In this document: positions 30,177-39,039 of the stretch, piece by piece | How positions within the stretch are numbered: the first letter of the stretch is position 1 | How the letters are laid out: every line of letters begins with the position of its first letter | Assembly: GCF_002028405.1 (NCBI RefSeq) | Contig: NZ_CP020046.1 | Coordinates: 3,224,001 to 3,288,000 of the forward strand | Direction: 5' to 3' | DNA length: 64,000 nucleotides | Origin: Thiomonas intermedia | GTDB taxonomy: Bacteria > Pseudomonadota > Gammaproteobacteria > Burkholderiales > Burkholderiaceae_C | Translations under genes and position numbers: made by a program | The notes under the pieces: model-generated | Told to the model about the DNA's origin: nothing | What the model saw: the letters and a program-made list of their open reading frames with translations, nothing else | Database searches by the model: none

Positions 30177-31168
30177 GCGTCATCTCCGGAGGTGGGGAAG
30201 ACCGGCTCGACCAGCGCCGGCCGGGCATGCAGATAGCGGGTGCTGCGCCGCTTGGCGTCGATATCGCCCAGAACCGCGGCAGCGGCCTGCGGCGTGGTGC
30301 CGAGCGCCTGGGCAAGCTCGGTATCGCCGTAGCCGTGGTTGCGCGCCCAGAGCGCCAGGTCCATCTGGTGCCAGGGCAGGGCGAAATAGAACTCGTCCTG
30401 ACCCTGCGGCAGGCTGTAGGTGTCGGTGGTTGGCGCCGCACTGCATACGGCGTCGGGCAGACCGAGGTGGCGGGCGAGCGCGTAGACCTGGGTCTTGTAG
30501 AGGTGGGCGATGGGTTTGAGGTCGGCGGAGCCGTCGCCGTTCTTCACAAAAAACCCCTGGTCGTATTCCAACCGGTTGGGCGTGCCGATGACGGCGTAAT
30601 TCAGGCGGTCGGCGTGGAAGTATTCAAGGGTCTTGCGCAGGCGCTGCTTGTGGTTGGTCGCCGCGACGATCTGCAGGTAGGCGCGCAGCGGCAGCCGGGT
30701 TTCGGACAGGACGCCGTCGGGCGCCTGGGCGATGAGCTTGAAGTGATTGATGCCGCCGGCCAGTCCGCCCGAGATCGCGAGCTTGATTTTCCACTGCGGG
30801 GTGTAGGCGGGCAGTACCGTGCGCACCGCCTCGTCGCGCCAGCGGTAGCAGCCGATGGCGTCCAGGGCGGGGGCGATGTCTTCCACGGCGTATTCAATGC
30901 CCAGCTGCTGCGCGACTTGTGCCCCCAGGCTGGCGCTGGCGTGCGAGGAGTCGCGCTCGGGCATGAGCAGGCCGAACACGCGCTGCGGCCCAAGGGCCCG
31001 CACTGCCAGCGCAGCGCACACCGAGCTGTCGACGCCTCCCGAGAGGCCGAGCACCACGCCCCGCTTGTTCAGGCCGCGCAGGGTGTGGAGGAAGAACTCG
31101 CCGATGCGCGCGGTCTCGGCCTCGCCGTCGAGCGCGAGGACATCGGTATTGAGTGCGGGGCGCGACAT
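30173..31168 (-). CDS. NadE-like ATP-dependent amide synthetase (NAD+ synthetase family)
   Basis: From MSRPALNTDV the protein is 331 residues, longer than stand-alone ammonia-dependent NadE (about 275). The ATP-pyrophosphatase P-loop SGGVDSS is at 43-49 and the nicotinate-site-like VKNGDGSADLKPIAHLYKTQV at 208-228. It has an extra stretch at about 110-165 and a PTTDTYSLPQGQDEF motif (246-260) where NadE has a gQtDE/lG pattern. It lacks the glutaminase domain. It starts 8 bp after the ACP stop. It could be the cell's NAD synthetase, but the company of ACP and acyl ligase suggests amidation of a carrier-bound or released acid. Confidence 0.8.
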   Translation of the reverse strand: MSRPALNTDVLALDGEAETARIGEFFLHTLRGLNKRGVVLGLSGGVDSSVCAALAVRALGPQRVFGLLMPERDSSHASASLGAQVAQQLGIEYAVEDIAPALDAIGCYRWRDEAVRTVLPAYTPQWKIKLAISGGLAGGINHFKLIAQAPDGVLSETRLPLRAYLQIVAATNHKQRLRKTLEYFHADRLNYAVIGTPNRLEYDQGFFVKNGDGSADLKPIAHLYKTQVYALARHLGLPDAVCSAAPTTDTYSLPQGQDEFYFALPWHQMDLALWARNHGYGDTELAQALGTTPQAAAAVLGDIDAKRRSTRYLHARPALVEPVFPTSGDDA

Positions 31169-31175
31169 GGCGGCC

Positions 31176-31427
31176 TCAGGCGGCCTGCTTGCGCTGCACA
31201 TAGGCCGCGATGGCAGCCACGCTGTCGAGGTTCTCCGGCACCATCTCGATGTCGGCGACCTGGATGCCCCAGGTTTCCTCCAGGAAGAGGATGAGTTCGA
31301 GCACGCCGGTGGAGTCGAGGATGTGCAGATCCAGCAGGGAATCGGTATCGCCGTAGGCGGTGTCGCGCGCACCGAGCAGGAAGTTGCTGTCGATGTAATC
31401 GCGGATCTTTTGGTGCATGTCAGCCAT
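31176..31427 (-). CDS. Acyl carrier protein
   Basis: This 83-residue acidic helical protein has the phosphopantetheine site DSTGVLELI with Ser39 as the probable attachment point (ILDSTG). Length and spacing are those of stand-alone carrier proteins, but the DSTG motif differs from the DSLD of fatty-acid AcpP, so it is a dedicated carrier. A TGGAAAGGAAACC leader provides a plausible ribosome site. It lies between an AMP-forming acyl ligase and a NadE-like synthetase, all in the same direction and closely spaced. Confidence 0.9.
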   Translation of the reverse strand: MADMHQKIRDYIDSNFLLGARDTAYGDTDSLLDLHILDSTGVLELILFLEETWGIQVADIEMVPENLDSVAAIAAYVQRKQAA

Positions 31428-31472
31428 GGAAAGGAAACCTCGGTGAGGGGAAGGACGGATGGGCGCGCGGCA

Positions 31473-33020
31473 TCAGCGCAATCCCGTTTTCTTGATTTTT
31501 CCGGTATCGGTGCGAGGCAGGGCATCGACGAATTCGACGTACTTCGGCGCCATGAAGTTCTCGATGTGGGCCAGGCAATGTTTGATGACGTCGCGTTCGG
31601 TCAGGCTCACGCCTGGTTTGCAGACCACGAAGGCCTTCACGGCCTGGCCGAGCAGCGGGTCGTCCACGCCGATGACGGCAGCTTCGAGCACGCCGCCCAG
31701 CGCATGCAGCACATTTTCGACTTCGCGCGGGCTGACTTTTTCGCCCCGGCTCTTGATGATGTCGTCGCGTCTGGCCACGAAATACAGCCAGCCTTCGTCA
31801 TCGGTGCGGAACAGATCGCCCGAATACAGCACCGTCTCGCCGGGGATCGGCCCCGGGCGCAGGCGCTGCTCGGTCTGCTGCGGCTTGCGCCAGTAGCCGC
31901 GCATCACATGGCTGCCCCGGATGACCAGCTCGCCCGTGGAACCCCAGGGCAGGCGGCGCCCCTCGTCATCGACCAGCCAGACTTCCTCGTTGGGCATGCC
32001 GCGCCCCACGCTGCCGGGCCGCAGGTCGAGCTGTTCGGGGGGCAGGTAGGTGACGCGCTTGCACTCGGTCAGTCCGTACATGGAGAACAGCGTGGCTTGC
32101 GGAAACAGCGCGCGGATCTGCGCAATCTGCGTCTGTGGCAGCGCTGCGGCGGTGTTGGTGATCAGCCGCAGCGCGGAAAGGTCGAACTCGCTCAAGGCCT
32201 TGAGATTGGTCAGCAGGGTGAACATGGTGGGCACACCGGCGAAGACGGTGGCCCGCTCCTGCGCCATAGTCGCCAGCACCTTTACTGGGAAGGTGAACGA
32301 GCGCTCCAGCAGCACGGTGGCGCCCAGGCTGAAAGCCATCAGCACCTGATAGAGCCCGTAATCGAAAGCCAGCGGCAGGGCGCAGACGATGAGGTCATCC
32401 TGCCGCAGGCCCAGATAGCCGCGCACCGAGCGCAGCGCGGTGAGCATGTTCAGGTGGGTGAGCATCACGCCCTTGGCATCGCCGGTGGAGCCCGAGGTGT
32501 AAATGATGGCGGCCAGGTCCTGGTCGATCAGATCGGGATGCGTGGGCGAGCAGGGCGCCTGGCTCACGGCTGAAGGAAAGGGGCGTTCGCGCGCATCCGG
32601 GGCGCCTTCGTCGGGCTTGCCCAGCGCGTAGGCCGTCAGCATGTAGCAATGACGGACACTGCCGTTCTGCGCCAGTGCCGCGCGGCTGGTTTCGGCCAGT
32701 TCCTGCTGCGTGAGCAGGGCGCTGGCTTCGGAGTCGTTGAGGATGTAGGCCAGCTTGTCGGCCTTGGTCAAGGTGTTGACCGGCATGAACACGGCGCCGA
32801 TTTTGAGCACGGCATACATTGCCGCGATCATTTCCACGCAGTTGTCGAGAAACAGCGCCACCCGTTCGCCGCGCTGCACTCCGTCGGCACGAAGCGCGGC
32901 GGCGATGCCTTCCACGCGGTCCGCCAGATCGGCGTAGCGGGTCGCCACTCCCTCGCGCACGACCGCACGATGTTCCGCATGGGAGGTGACCGTCGTCTCG
33001 AAGGTGTGGTGAAGGAGCAT
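31473..33020 (-). CDS. AMP-forming acyl-CoA/acyl-ACP ligase
   Basis: From MLLHHTFETT the protein is 515 residues, an ANL-superfamily adenylating enzyme. Core motif A3 is YTSGSTGDAKG (174-184), A5 is SMYGLTECKR, A7 is YSGDLFRTDDEGW and A8 is RRDDIIKSRGEKVSP; the C-terminal Lys is in RTDTGKIKK. ATGs at 33029 and 33053 are alternatives; none has a clear ribosome site. It resembles ligases found with carrier proteins in exosortase-associated and other small clusters. Here it probably loads an acid onto the ACP encoded 45 bp downstream. Confidence 0.88.
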   Translation of the reverse strand: MLLHHTFETTVTSHAEHRAVVREGVATRYADLADRVEGIAAALRADGVQRGERVALFLDNCVEMIAAMYAVLKIGAVFMPVNTLTKADKLAYILNDSEASALLTQQELAETSRAALAQNGSVRHCYMLTAYALGKPDEGAPDARERPFPSAVSQAPCSPTHPDLIDQDLAAIIYTSGSTGDAKGVMLTHLNMLTALRSVRGYLGLRQDDLIVCALPLAFDYGLYQVLMAFSLGATVLLERSFTFPVKVLATMAQERATVFAGVPTMFTLLTNLKALSEFDLSALRLITNTAAALPQTQIAQIRALFPQATLFSMYGLTECKRVTYLPPEQLDLRPGSVGRGMPNEEVWLVDDEGRRLPWGSTGELVIRGSHVMRGYWRKPQQTEQRLRPGPIPGETVLYSGDLFRTDDEGWLYFVARRDDIIKSRGEKVSPREVENVLHALGGVLEAAVIGVDDPLLGQAVKAFVVCKPGVSLTERDVIKHCLAHIENFMAPKYVEFVDALPRTDTGKIKKTGLR

Positions 33021-33167
33021 GGGCGGCATGGAGCAGGTGGAGGTTGCGAGCATACGAGCGGTGCTGGCGGTTTCAGCCCCCCGTCCACACAAGGAAAGCG
33101 CAACTGTGTGACTTATTTGGAGCCGCGCCGCCGCTATCCTTGACCTTTCAAAATTCAGGATGCGGGT

Positions 33168-33938
33168 ATGGGACTGGGGCTTTACATCATCGGCGACGAA
33201 ATCCTCTCCGGAAAACGTCAGGACAAACATTTTCCCCACCTGCTCGGTTTGCTCAGGGCGAGGCAGATGCGTGTGGACTGGGTGCAATATTTGGGGGACG
33301 ACCCCGCGCAGCTGGCGGCATCGTTTGCCGCCAGTTTCCAGCGCGGCGACGTGGCGCTGAGCTGTGGCGGCATCGGCGCCACGCCGGACGATCACACCCG
33401 GCAAAGTGTCGCTGCCGCCCTGGGCGTGCCTCTGGCTCTGCACCCCGATGCGAAGGAACTGATCCAGCAACGCATTGTGGAGGCGGGACTGGGCGACCTG
33501 GACTCTCCCGCCAATCAGCAGCGCCTGCAAATGGGGTGTTTTCCCCAGGGCAGCGCCATCATTCCCAACCCGTACAACAAGATTCCGGGTTTTTCCATCC
33601 GCCAGCACTACTTCGTACCGGGATTTCCGGTCATGGCCTGGCCGATGCTCGAATGGGCGCTGGATGGCCCGCTTGCTGACCTTCATGGACAAGGCCATCA
33701 GGTCGAGCAGGCGGTCATCGTCCGCAAGGCGATGGAGTCCGATCTGACGCCACTCATGGAAGACATCGAGCACCGATACCCAGGGGTGAAAGTCTTCAGT
33801 CTGCCCAGCGTGGATCATCCGGTCTGGGGCCGTCATATCGAACTGGGCGTCAAGGGCGAGGCCATGGGGGTTGAGGCCGCATTCGTTTATTTGTGTGCAC
33901 ACTTGCCAGCGGGCAGTTGGGAGTACGCACCGAAATGA
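33168..33938 (+). CDS. MoCF-domain protein (CinA/MoaB-like, molybdopterin-binding fold)
   Basis: The 256-residue protein starts MGLGLYIIGDEILSGKRQDKH and has SCGGIGATPDDHT (around residues 65-78), the MoCF_biosynth signature shared by MoaB/MogA and CinA. It lacks the C-terminal amidase domain of full CinA. Relatives of this length are called competence/damage-inducible protein A, but a role in competence is not implied. It diverges from the acyl-ligase operon and precedes the glnA control region. Confidence 0.85.
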   Translation: MGLGLYIIGDEILSGKRQDKHFPHLLGLLRARQMRVDWVQYLGDDPAQLAASFAASFQRGDVALSCGGIGATPDDHTRQSVAAALGVPLALHPDAKELIQQRIVEAGLGDLDSPANQQRLQMGCFPQGSAIIPNPYNKIPGFSIRQHYFVPGFPVMAWPMLEWALDGPLADLHGQGHQVEQAVIVRKAMESDLTPLMEDIEHRYPGVKVFSLPSVDHPVWGRHIELGVKGEAMGVEAAFVYLCAHLPAGSWEYAPK

Positions 33939-33946
33939 CGCTGGAC

Positions 33947-33989
33947 GCACATGTATGGTGCATATCGCATTGACGCACCACGATAGGGC
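33947..33989 (+). promoter_or_regulatory. Putative NtrC enhancer sites upstream of glnA
   Basis: Site 1, GCACATGTATGGTGC (33947-33961), matches the NtrC pattern GCAC-N6-GGTGC exactly. Site 2, GCACCACGATAGGGC (33975-33989), matches the reverse orientation GCACC-N6-GTGC with one mismatch. They lie about 100-145 bp upstream of the predicted sigma-54 start, the usual distance for NtrC activation, and ntrB/ntrC are encoded just downstream. Confidence 0.7.
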
Positions 33990-34067
33990 GGCCACCCTCT
34001 GAGCAAAACCCGCCCCGATGGCCGCTCCATCAAGGCCCCGGGAGGTGGGGTGTCATCCGACCGATCT

Positions 34068-34083
34068 GGGCACGCTTTCTGCT
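34068..34083 (+). promoter_or_regulatory. glnA: Putative sigma-54 promoter of glnA
   Basis: The sequence GGGCACGCTTTCTGCT fits TGGCACG-N4-TTGCT with two mismatches and has the exact ten-base spacing between the invariant GG (34069-34070) and GC (34081-34082). Transcription would begin near 34094, leaving a leader of about 93 nt before glnA. Confidence 0.7.
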
Positions 34084-34186
34084 AGATTCACCGTACTGCT
34101 CGGAGCATTGCAGCAAACGATGTTGAGTGCCATCTTTTGACGCAAAGATGCCACCCACACGCATTTCAACCTGATAGGAGATTTTC

Positions 34187-35602
34187 ATGAGCAAAACAGT
34201 CGCCGACGTGATGGGCATGGTGAAAGAGCACGACGTCAAATTCGTGGATTTCCGTTTCACCGACACCCGCGGCAAAGAGCAACACGTTTCGGTGCCGGTG
34301 TCCCATTTCGATGAAGACAAATTCACCGACGGCCATGCTTTCGACGGTTCCTCCATCGCCGGCTGGAAAGGCATCGAAGCCTCGGACATGCTGCTCATGC
34401 CCGATCCCAACACCGCCAATATCGATCCGTTCTACGAAGAAACCACGCTGCTGCTGAGCTGCGACGTGCTCGAGCCGGGTGATGGCAAACCTTACGACCG
34501 CGATCCGCGTTCCATCGCGAAGAAGGCCGAGGCCTACCTCAAGGCTTCCGGCATCGGTGATACGGCCTACTTTGGTCCGGAACCCGAGTTCTTCATCTTC
34601 GATCAGGTCCGCTGGAACGTCGACATGTCCGGCTGTTTCGTCAAGGTCGATTCCAACGAAGCCGCATGGGCTACCGGTGACAAGATGGAAGGTGGCAACA
34701 TGGGCCACCGTCCCTCGGTGAAGGGTGGCTACTTCCCGGTGCCCCCGGTCGACAGCCTGCAGGACATCCGCTCGGAAATGTGCCTGCTGCTCGAACAAAT
34801 GGGCGTGCCGGTCGAAGTGCATCACCACGAAGTGGCCAATGCCGGCCAGTGCGAAATCGGCACCCGGTTCTCCACCCTGGTGCAGCGCGCCGACTGGACG
34901 CAGGTCCTCAAGTACGTGGTGCAGAATGTCTCGCACGCCTACGGCAAGACGGCGACCTTCATGCCCAAACCCATCGTCGGCGACAACGGTTCGGGCATGC
35001 ATGTGCACCAGTCGATCTGGAAAGACGGCAAGAACCTGTTTGCGGGCAATGGCTATGCCGGGCTGAGCGAATTCGCGCTGTACTACATCGGCGGCATCAT
35101 CAAGCACGCCCGCGCGCTCAACGCCATCACCAACCCGGGCACCAACTCCTACAAGCGTCTGGTGCCTGGCTTTGAGGCTCCGGTGATGCTGGCTTACTCC
35201 GCCCGCAATCGTTCGGCGTCCATCCGCGTGCCGTTCGTGCAGAGCGACAAGGCCCGCCGCATCGAAGTGCGCTTCCCCGATCCCACGGCCAATCCGTACC
35301 TGGCCTTCTCCGCCATGATGATGGCCGGCCTGGACGGCGTGGAAAACAAGATTCACCCGGGCGAAGCCGCGAGCAAGAACCTGTACGACCTGCCGCCCGA
35401 AGAAGAGGCCAAGATCCCGACCGTCTGCTCCAGCCTCGACCAGGCGCTGGACTATCTGGACAAGGACCGCGCCTTCCTGACCAAGGGCGGCGTCTTCAGC
35501 GACGACTTCATCAGCGCCTACATCGATCTGAAGATGGAAGAGGTCACGCGTTTCCGCATGACCACCCATCCGGTCGAGTTCGAGATGTACTACTCGCTGT
35601 AA
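34187..35602 (+). CDS. glnA: Glutamine synthetase type I
   Basis: The 471-residue enzyme starts after TAGGAGATTTTC. It contains the N-terminal loop [21 protein letters not shown], the metal/glutamate site [10 protein letters not shown], the ATP motif [16 protein letters not shown] and the adenylylation tyrosine (about Tyr400) in NLYDLPPEE. It fixes ammonia into glutamine. Activity should be tuned by adenylylation through the PII/GlnD cascade (glnD is at 54226-56844). Transcription is likely NtrC/sigma-54 dependent from the sites upstream, and a strong terminator follows. Confidence 0.98.
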   Translation: MSKTVADVMGMVKEHDVKFVDFRFTDTRGKEQHVSVPVSHFDEDKFTDGHAFDGSSIAGWKGIEASDMLLMPDPNTANIDPFYEETTLLLSCDVLEPGDGKPYDRDPRSIAKKAEAYLKASGIGDTAYFGPEPEFFIFDQVRWNVDMSGCFVKVDSNEAAWATGDKMEGGNMGHRPSVKGGYFPVPPVDSLQDIRSEMCLLLEQMGVPVEVHHHEVANAGQCEIGTRFSTLVQRADWTQVLKYVVQNVSHAYGKTATFMPKPIVGDNGSGMHVHQSIWKDGKNLFAGNGYAGLSEFALYYIGGIIKHARALNAITNPGTNSYKRLVPGFEAPVMLAYSARNRSASIRVPFVQSDKARRIEVRFPDPTANPYLAFSAMMMAGLDGVENKIHPGEAASKNLYDLPPEEEAKIPTVCSSLDQALDYLDKDRAFLTKGGVFSDDFISAYIDLKMEEVTRFRMTTHPVEFEMYYSL

Positions 35603-35618
35603 AGCGGCATGGTTTTCA

Positions 35619-35646
35619 AGAGCGGCCTGCGGGCCGCTCTTTTTTT
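35619..35646 (+). terminator. Rho-independent terminator after glnA
   Basis: A nine-base perfect stem (AGAGCGGCC with GGCCGCTCT) with a four-base loop is followed by seven or more T residues. This is a strong intrinsic terminator and suggests that ntrBC are expressed mostly from another promoter or by read-through. Confidence 0.92.
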
Positions 35647-35735
35647 GGCAATTCCGCCACGGCCTGTCGGCCGGTCCTGTGGCGGATGCGTTGCCAGACT
35701 TACACTGACCGCTGATCTCTTGACCCTGGCGCACC

Positions 35736-36290
35736 ATGACACCGTTTGTCCGTCTGACCGTTCGATATGCAGCGTTTGCCGTGTTTGCAGCCGTGGCGGG
35801 CGCCTCTGCCGCCCTGGCGCAGACTGACCCGCAGCGGGTCTATCGCTGCCCCGACAATTCCTACACCAATGATCTCTCCGAGGTGAAAGAGAAGAACTGC
35901 AAGCTCATCGACAACGCCAATGTGAGCATCCTGTCCAGCCCGATGGTGGCACCCAAGGCGGCGGGCTCGGGCGGACGGAGCGAGGATCAGAAGGCCGGTT
36001 CCAATGTGAACCAGGCCGCGCGGGTCGCGCCCTCCACCCAGAAAGAGCGCGATGCCGAGGCGCGGCGCATTCTGGAGCAGGAGTTGCAACAGCAACAGGC
36101 CCGCCTGGAGCAGCAGTCCAAGGCCTACAACAATGGCCAGCCCGATTACCTGCCCAGTGAGCGGATCGTGGGGGGCGGGGTCAAAGGCGGTGAGTATGCC
36201 CAGCGCGTGGCCGCCATGAAAGACCAGATCGCCATGACGCAGGCCAATATTGCCGCCCTGCAGCGCGAATTGCTGAAGTACCCGCAATGA
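35736..36290 (+). CDS. Exported DUF4124-type protein
   Basis: The 184-residue protein has a signal peptide ending ALA before QTDPQRVYRC, followed by the DUF4124-like YRCPDNSYTND pattern with two cysteines. The C-terminal half is Gln-rich and probably coiled coil (about residues 100-125). It should be periplasmic; no biochemical role is known. Its stop overlaps the ntrB ATG by 4 bp (ATGA), so it is translationally tied to the nitrogen sensor kinase, an unexplained association. Confidence 0.8.
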   Translation: MTPFVRLTVRYAAFAVFAAVAGASAALAQTDPQRVYRCPDNSYTNDLSEVKEKNCKLIDNANVSILSSPMVAPKAAGSGGRSEDQKAGSNVNQAARVAPSTQKERDAEARRILEQELQQQQARLEQQSKAYNNGQPDYLPSERIVGGGVKGGEYAQRVAAMKDQIAMTQANIAALQRELLKYPQ

Positions 36291-37372
36291 ACGACGGCAA
36301 GGCCGGTCTGCCGAGCGTACCCGAGTATCTCGGCCTGGAATGGCTGGCCTCCATGGCGGCCCTGGTGGATGACGGCGGTTTGATTTGCTACGCCAACCCG
36401 GCGATCGAGAACGGGCTGGGCGTCTCCCGCCGGCTGTTGAAGGAGCAGAACCTGGGTCAGTGGATGGATTGCCCGGTCCTCTGGCAGGAGTCTCTGCTCC
36501 AGGTGCGCAGCAACGCATTCAGCAGCATGCGCTTTGATTGCATGATGCGGCTGCGAGATTTGCGCGATGCGGTGCAAGTCCAGGTCATCGTGGCGCGCAC
36601 CGATCATCCGCAGGGGCTGCTGCTGGTCGAGGTGGTCGAGATCAGCCAGCAGTCACGGCTGGAGCGTGAGGAGCAGTGGCACAACCAGGCGCAGGCGAAC
36701 AAGGAACTGATCCGCAACCTGGCGCACGAGATCAAGAATCCTTTGGGCGGCATTCGGGGCGCCGCGCAACTGCTGCACGCCGAGCTGCCCTCGGCAGACT
36801 TGCAGGAGTACACCCAGGTCATCATCGCTGAAGCTGATCGTCTGCAAACCCTGGTGGATAGGCTGCTGGCGCCGCATCGCAAACCGCATGTCGTGGGCGA
36901 TGTGAACATCCACGAAGTGTGTGAGCATGTACGCACCCTGCTGCAGGCCGAGTTTCCGCAGGGACTGGCCATCGAACAGGACTACGACGCCAGTCTGCCC
37001 GAGTTTCGCGGCGACAAGGAGCAACTCATTCAGGCGGTGCTCAACATCGCTCACAATGCAGCGCAGGCGCTGCAGGCGCGCATCGCCCAGGGCGACGCGC
37101 ACATCGTCATCCGGACCCGGGTGGCGCGGCAGATGACGGTGGCCCGTCAGCGCTACAAGCTGGCACTGGTCTTGCATATCGTGGACAACGGCCCCGGGGT
37201 GCCTGCGGAACTGAAGGACCGCATCTTTTTTCCGCTGATCTCGGGCCGCGAAGGAGGTAGTGGACTGGGGCTCACCCTGGCCCAGACCTTCGTCCAGCAA
37301 CATCAGGGAACCATCGAATGCGACAGCCAGCCCGGCCATACCGAATTCCGCATCACCATACCGCTGCCTTGA
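36287..37372 (+). CDS. glnL: Nitrogen regulation sensor histidine kinase NtrB
   Basis: The 361-residue cytosolic kinase has an N-terminal PAS-like domain (about 12-120), a phosphoacceptor segment NLAHEIKNPLGGIRGAAQ with H147 and an ATPase domain with the N box NIAHNAAQAL, DNGPGVP and GGSGLGLTLA. No membrane segments are present, as expected for NtrB, which responds to PII. It phosphorylates NtrC, encoded 31 bp downstream. Confidence 0.95.
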   Translation: MNDGKAGLPSVPEYLGLEWLASMAALVDDGGLICYANPAIENGLGVSRRLLKEQNLGQWMDCPVLWQESLLQVRSNAFSSMRFDCMMRLRDLRDAVQVQVIVARTDHPQGLLLVEVVEISQQSRLEREEQWHNQAQANKELIRNLAHEIKNPLGGIRGAAQLLHAELPSADLQEYTQVIIAEADRLQTLVDRLLAPHRKPHVVGDVNIHEVCEHVRTLLQAEFPQGLAIEQDYDASLPEFRGDKEQLIQAVLNIAHNAAQALQARIAQGDAHIVIRTRVARQMTVARQRYKLALVLHIVDNGPGVPAELKDRIFFPLISGREGGSGLGLTLAQTFVQQHQGTIECDSQPGHTEFRITIPLP

Positions 37373-37403
37373 GCGCATGGCTTACGCCGCAGGGGAGCTC
37401 GCG

Positions 37404-38876
37404 ATGAAGCCGATCTGGGTTGTCGATGACGATGCGTCGATCCGCTTCGTGCTGGAGAAGGCGCTGCAGAAGGCCGGCATGGAAGTGCGCAGCTTTTCCA
37501 ATCCGCGCGACGTGCTGAGCGCCTTGGCCGAATCCTGCCCGCAGGTGCTCGTCAGCGACATTCGCATGCCCGGTGGCAACGGCATCGACCTGCTGCAGCA
37601 GATCCGCCAGTCTCATCCGGGCCTGCCCGTGATCATCATGACGGCCTACTCCGACCTCGACAGCGCGGTGGCGTCGCTGCAAGGCGGCGCCTTCGACTAC
37701 CTCAGCAAACCCTTCGACGTGGAGAAGGCCGTCGAACTGATCCAGCGGGCCGTCGATGAAAGTCTGCGTGAGGAGCTGGCCGACGAGGCGCACAACGAAG
37801 CTCCCGAGCTCCTCGGCCAGGCTCCGGCCATGCAGGATGTGTTCCGCGCGATCGGGCGGCTGGCGCATTCTCAGGTCACCGTGCTGATCACCGGCGAATC
37901 CGGCTCGGGCAAGGAACTCGTCGCCCGCGCCCTGCACAAGCACAGCCCTCGCTCCGGCGGGCCGTTTGTCGCCATCAACACCGCGGCGATTCCCAAGGAT
38001 CTACTGGAAAGCGAGCTGTTCGGTCACGAGCGCGGCGCCTTTACCGGCGCGCAGACCATGCGGCGCGGCCGCTTCGAGCAGGCCGAAGGCGGCACGCTCT
38101 TCCTCGATGAAATCGGCGACATGCCGCTGGAACTGCAGACCCGGCTGCTGCGCGTGCTGTCCGATGGCCACTATTACCGCGTGGGCGGGCACAGCGCGAT
38201 CAAGGCGCACGTACGCGTGATAGCCGCCACGCACCAGAACCTCGAGCAGCGCGTGGCGCAGGGTCAGTTCCGCGAGGATCTGTTCCACCGTCTCAACGTC
38301 ATCCGTCTGCGTCTTCCGCCCCTGCGCGAGCGCAGCGAAGACATCGCGCCGCTCACCAAGCATTTCCTGCAGCGCAGCGCCCAGGAACTTGGCGTCGAGG
38401 CCAAGCGGATTTCTGCCGAAGCTCTGCGAGTGCTGCAGCAGTTTCCATTCCCCGGCAACGTCCGGCAGTTGGAGAATCTGTGTCAGTGGCTGACCGTCAT
38501 GGCTCCCGCACAGACGATTCAGGTCAAGGATCTGCCCGATGAACTCCGGCCTGGCACACTTTCGGCTGAAGTCCCTTTGAACGCCACGGCCGCGGCGCCT
38601 GTGGCAGCTTCTGCGGCATCGTCCGATGCGCCTGCTGTTGTCGCGGCGCAGACGTTCCAGGACGACTGGGAGCGCAATGTGGAGCAGGTGGCCTTGAGCC
38701 TGATTCGCAGCGGCGAGCCCGACGTCATGCACCATCTCACCCAGCGCTTCGAGCGAGCGCTGATCACCGCTGCGCTGACGCAGACTCATGGGCGGCGCAT
38801 CGAAGCCGCGCAGAAACTGGGCATCGGGCGCAACACCATCACGCGCAAGATCCAGGAACTCGGGATGGAAGACTAG
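37404..38876 (+). CDS. glnG: Nitrogen regulation response regulator NtrC
   Basis: The 490-residue protein has a receiver domain with D52 in [11 protein letters not shown], a sigma-54 AAA+ domain with Walker A GESGSGKE, the GAFTGA loop and [15 protein letters not shown], and a C-terminal Fis-type helix-turn-helix ([20 protein letters not shown]). I used ATG 37404 because AGGGGAG precedes it; an ATG nine codons upstream is possible. Phosphorylated NtrC would activate the glnA sigma-54 promoter at 34068. Confidence 0.96.
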   Translation: MKPIWVVDDDASIRFVLEKALQKAGMEVRSFSNPRDVLSALAESCPQVLVSDIRMPGGNGIDLLQQIRQSHPGLPVIIMTAYSDLDSAVASLQGGAFDYLSKPFDVEKAVELIQRAVDESLREELADEAHNEAPELLGQAPAMQDVFRAIGRLAHSQVTVLITGESGSGKELVARALHKHSPRSGGPFVAINTAAIPKDLLESELFGHERGAFTGAQTMRRGRFEQAEGGTLFLDEIGDMPLELQTRLLRVLSDGHYYRVGGHSAIKAHVRVIAATHQNLEQRVAQGQFREDLFHRLNVIRLRLPPLRERSEDIAPLTKHFLQRSAQELGVEAKRISAEALRVLQQFPFPGNVRQLENLCQWLTVMAPAQTIQVKDLPDELRPGTLSAEVPLNATAAAPVAASAASSDAPAVVAAQTFQDDWERNVEQVALSLIRSGEPDVMHHLTQRFERALITAALTQTHGRRIEAAQKLGIGRNTITRKIQELGMED

Positions 38877-39039
38877 GGCCCGTTCACGCCATTCGACCCC
38901 CGCGTAGCCCCCGGACGCGGAGGGATGCAAGGCGGTGCACTGCCCCATCGCAGTCCGCTTGTGGTGCGGCCCGCCTCGCACGGCCTCCGCTCAAGCCCCC
39001 GACGCCGGAACGGCCTGAGCAGGCCCTAAAAAAGCCAGG

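Noticed and set aside
31473-33995. A much longer acyl-ligase protein starting near 33995
   Set aside because: The upstream part is antisense to the MoCF-domain gene and has no ligase similarity; the family N-terminus begins near 33020.
39016-39036. Hairpin GGCCTG-AG-CAGGCC next to a run of A residues, as a possible xth terminator
   Set aside because: On the minus strand the T run comes before the stem, not after, and on the plus strand there is no T run, so it does not fit an intrinsic terminator.
38877-39039. GC-rich gap between ntrC and xth as a possible second copy of the intergenic repeat at 2577
   Set aside because: It has scattered CCCCCG and GGCCCG words but not the ordered core of the repeat, so similarity is only compositional.
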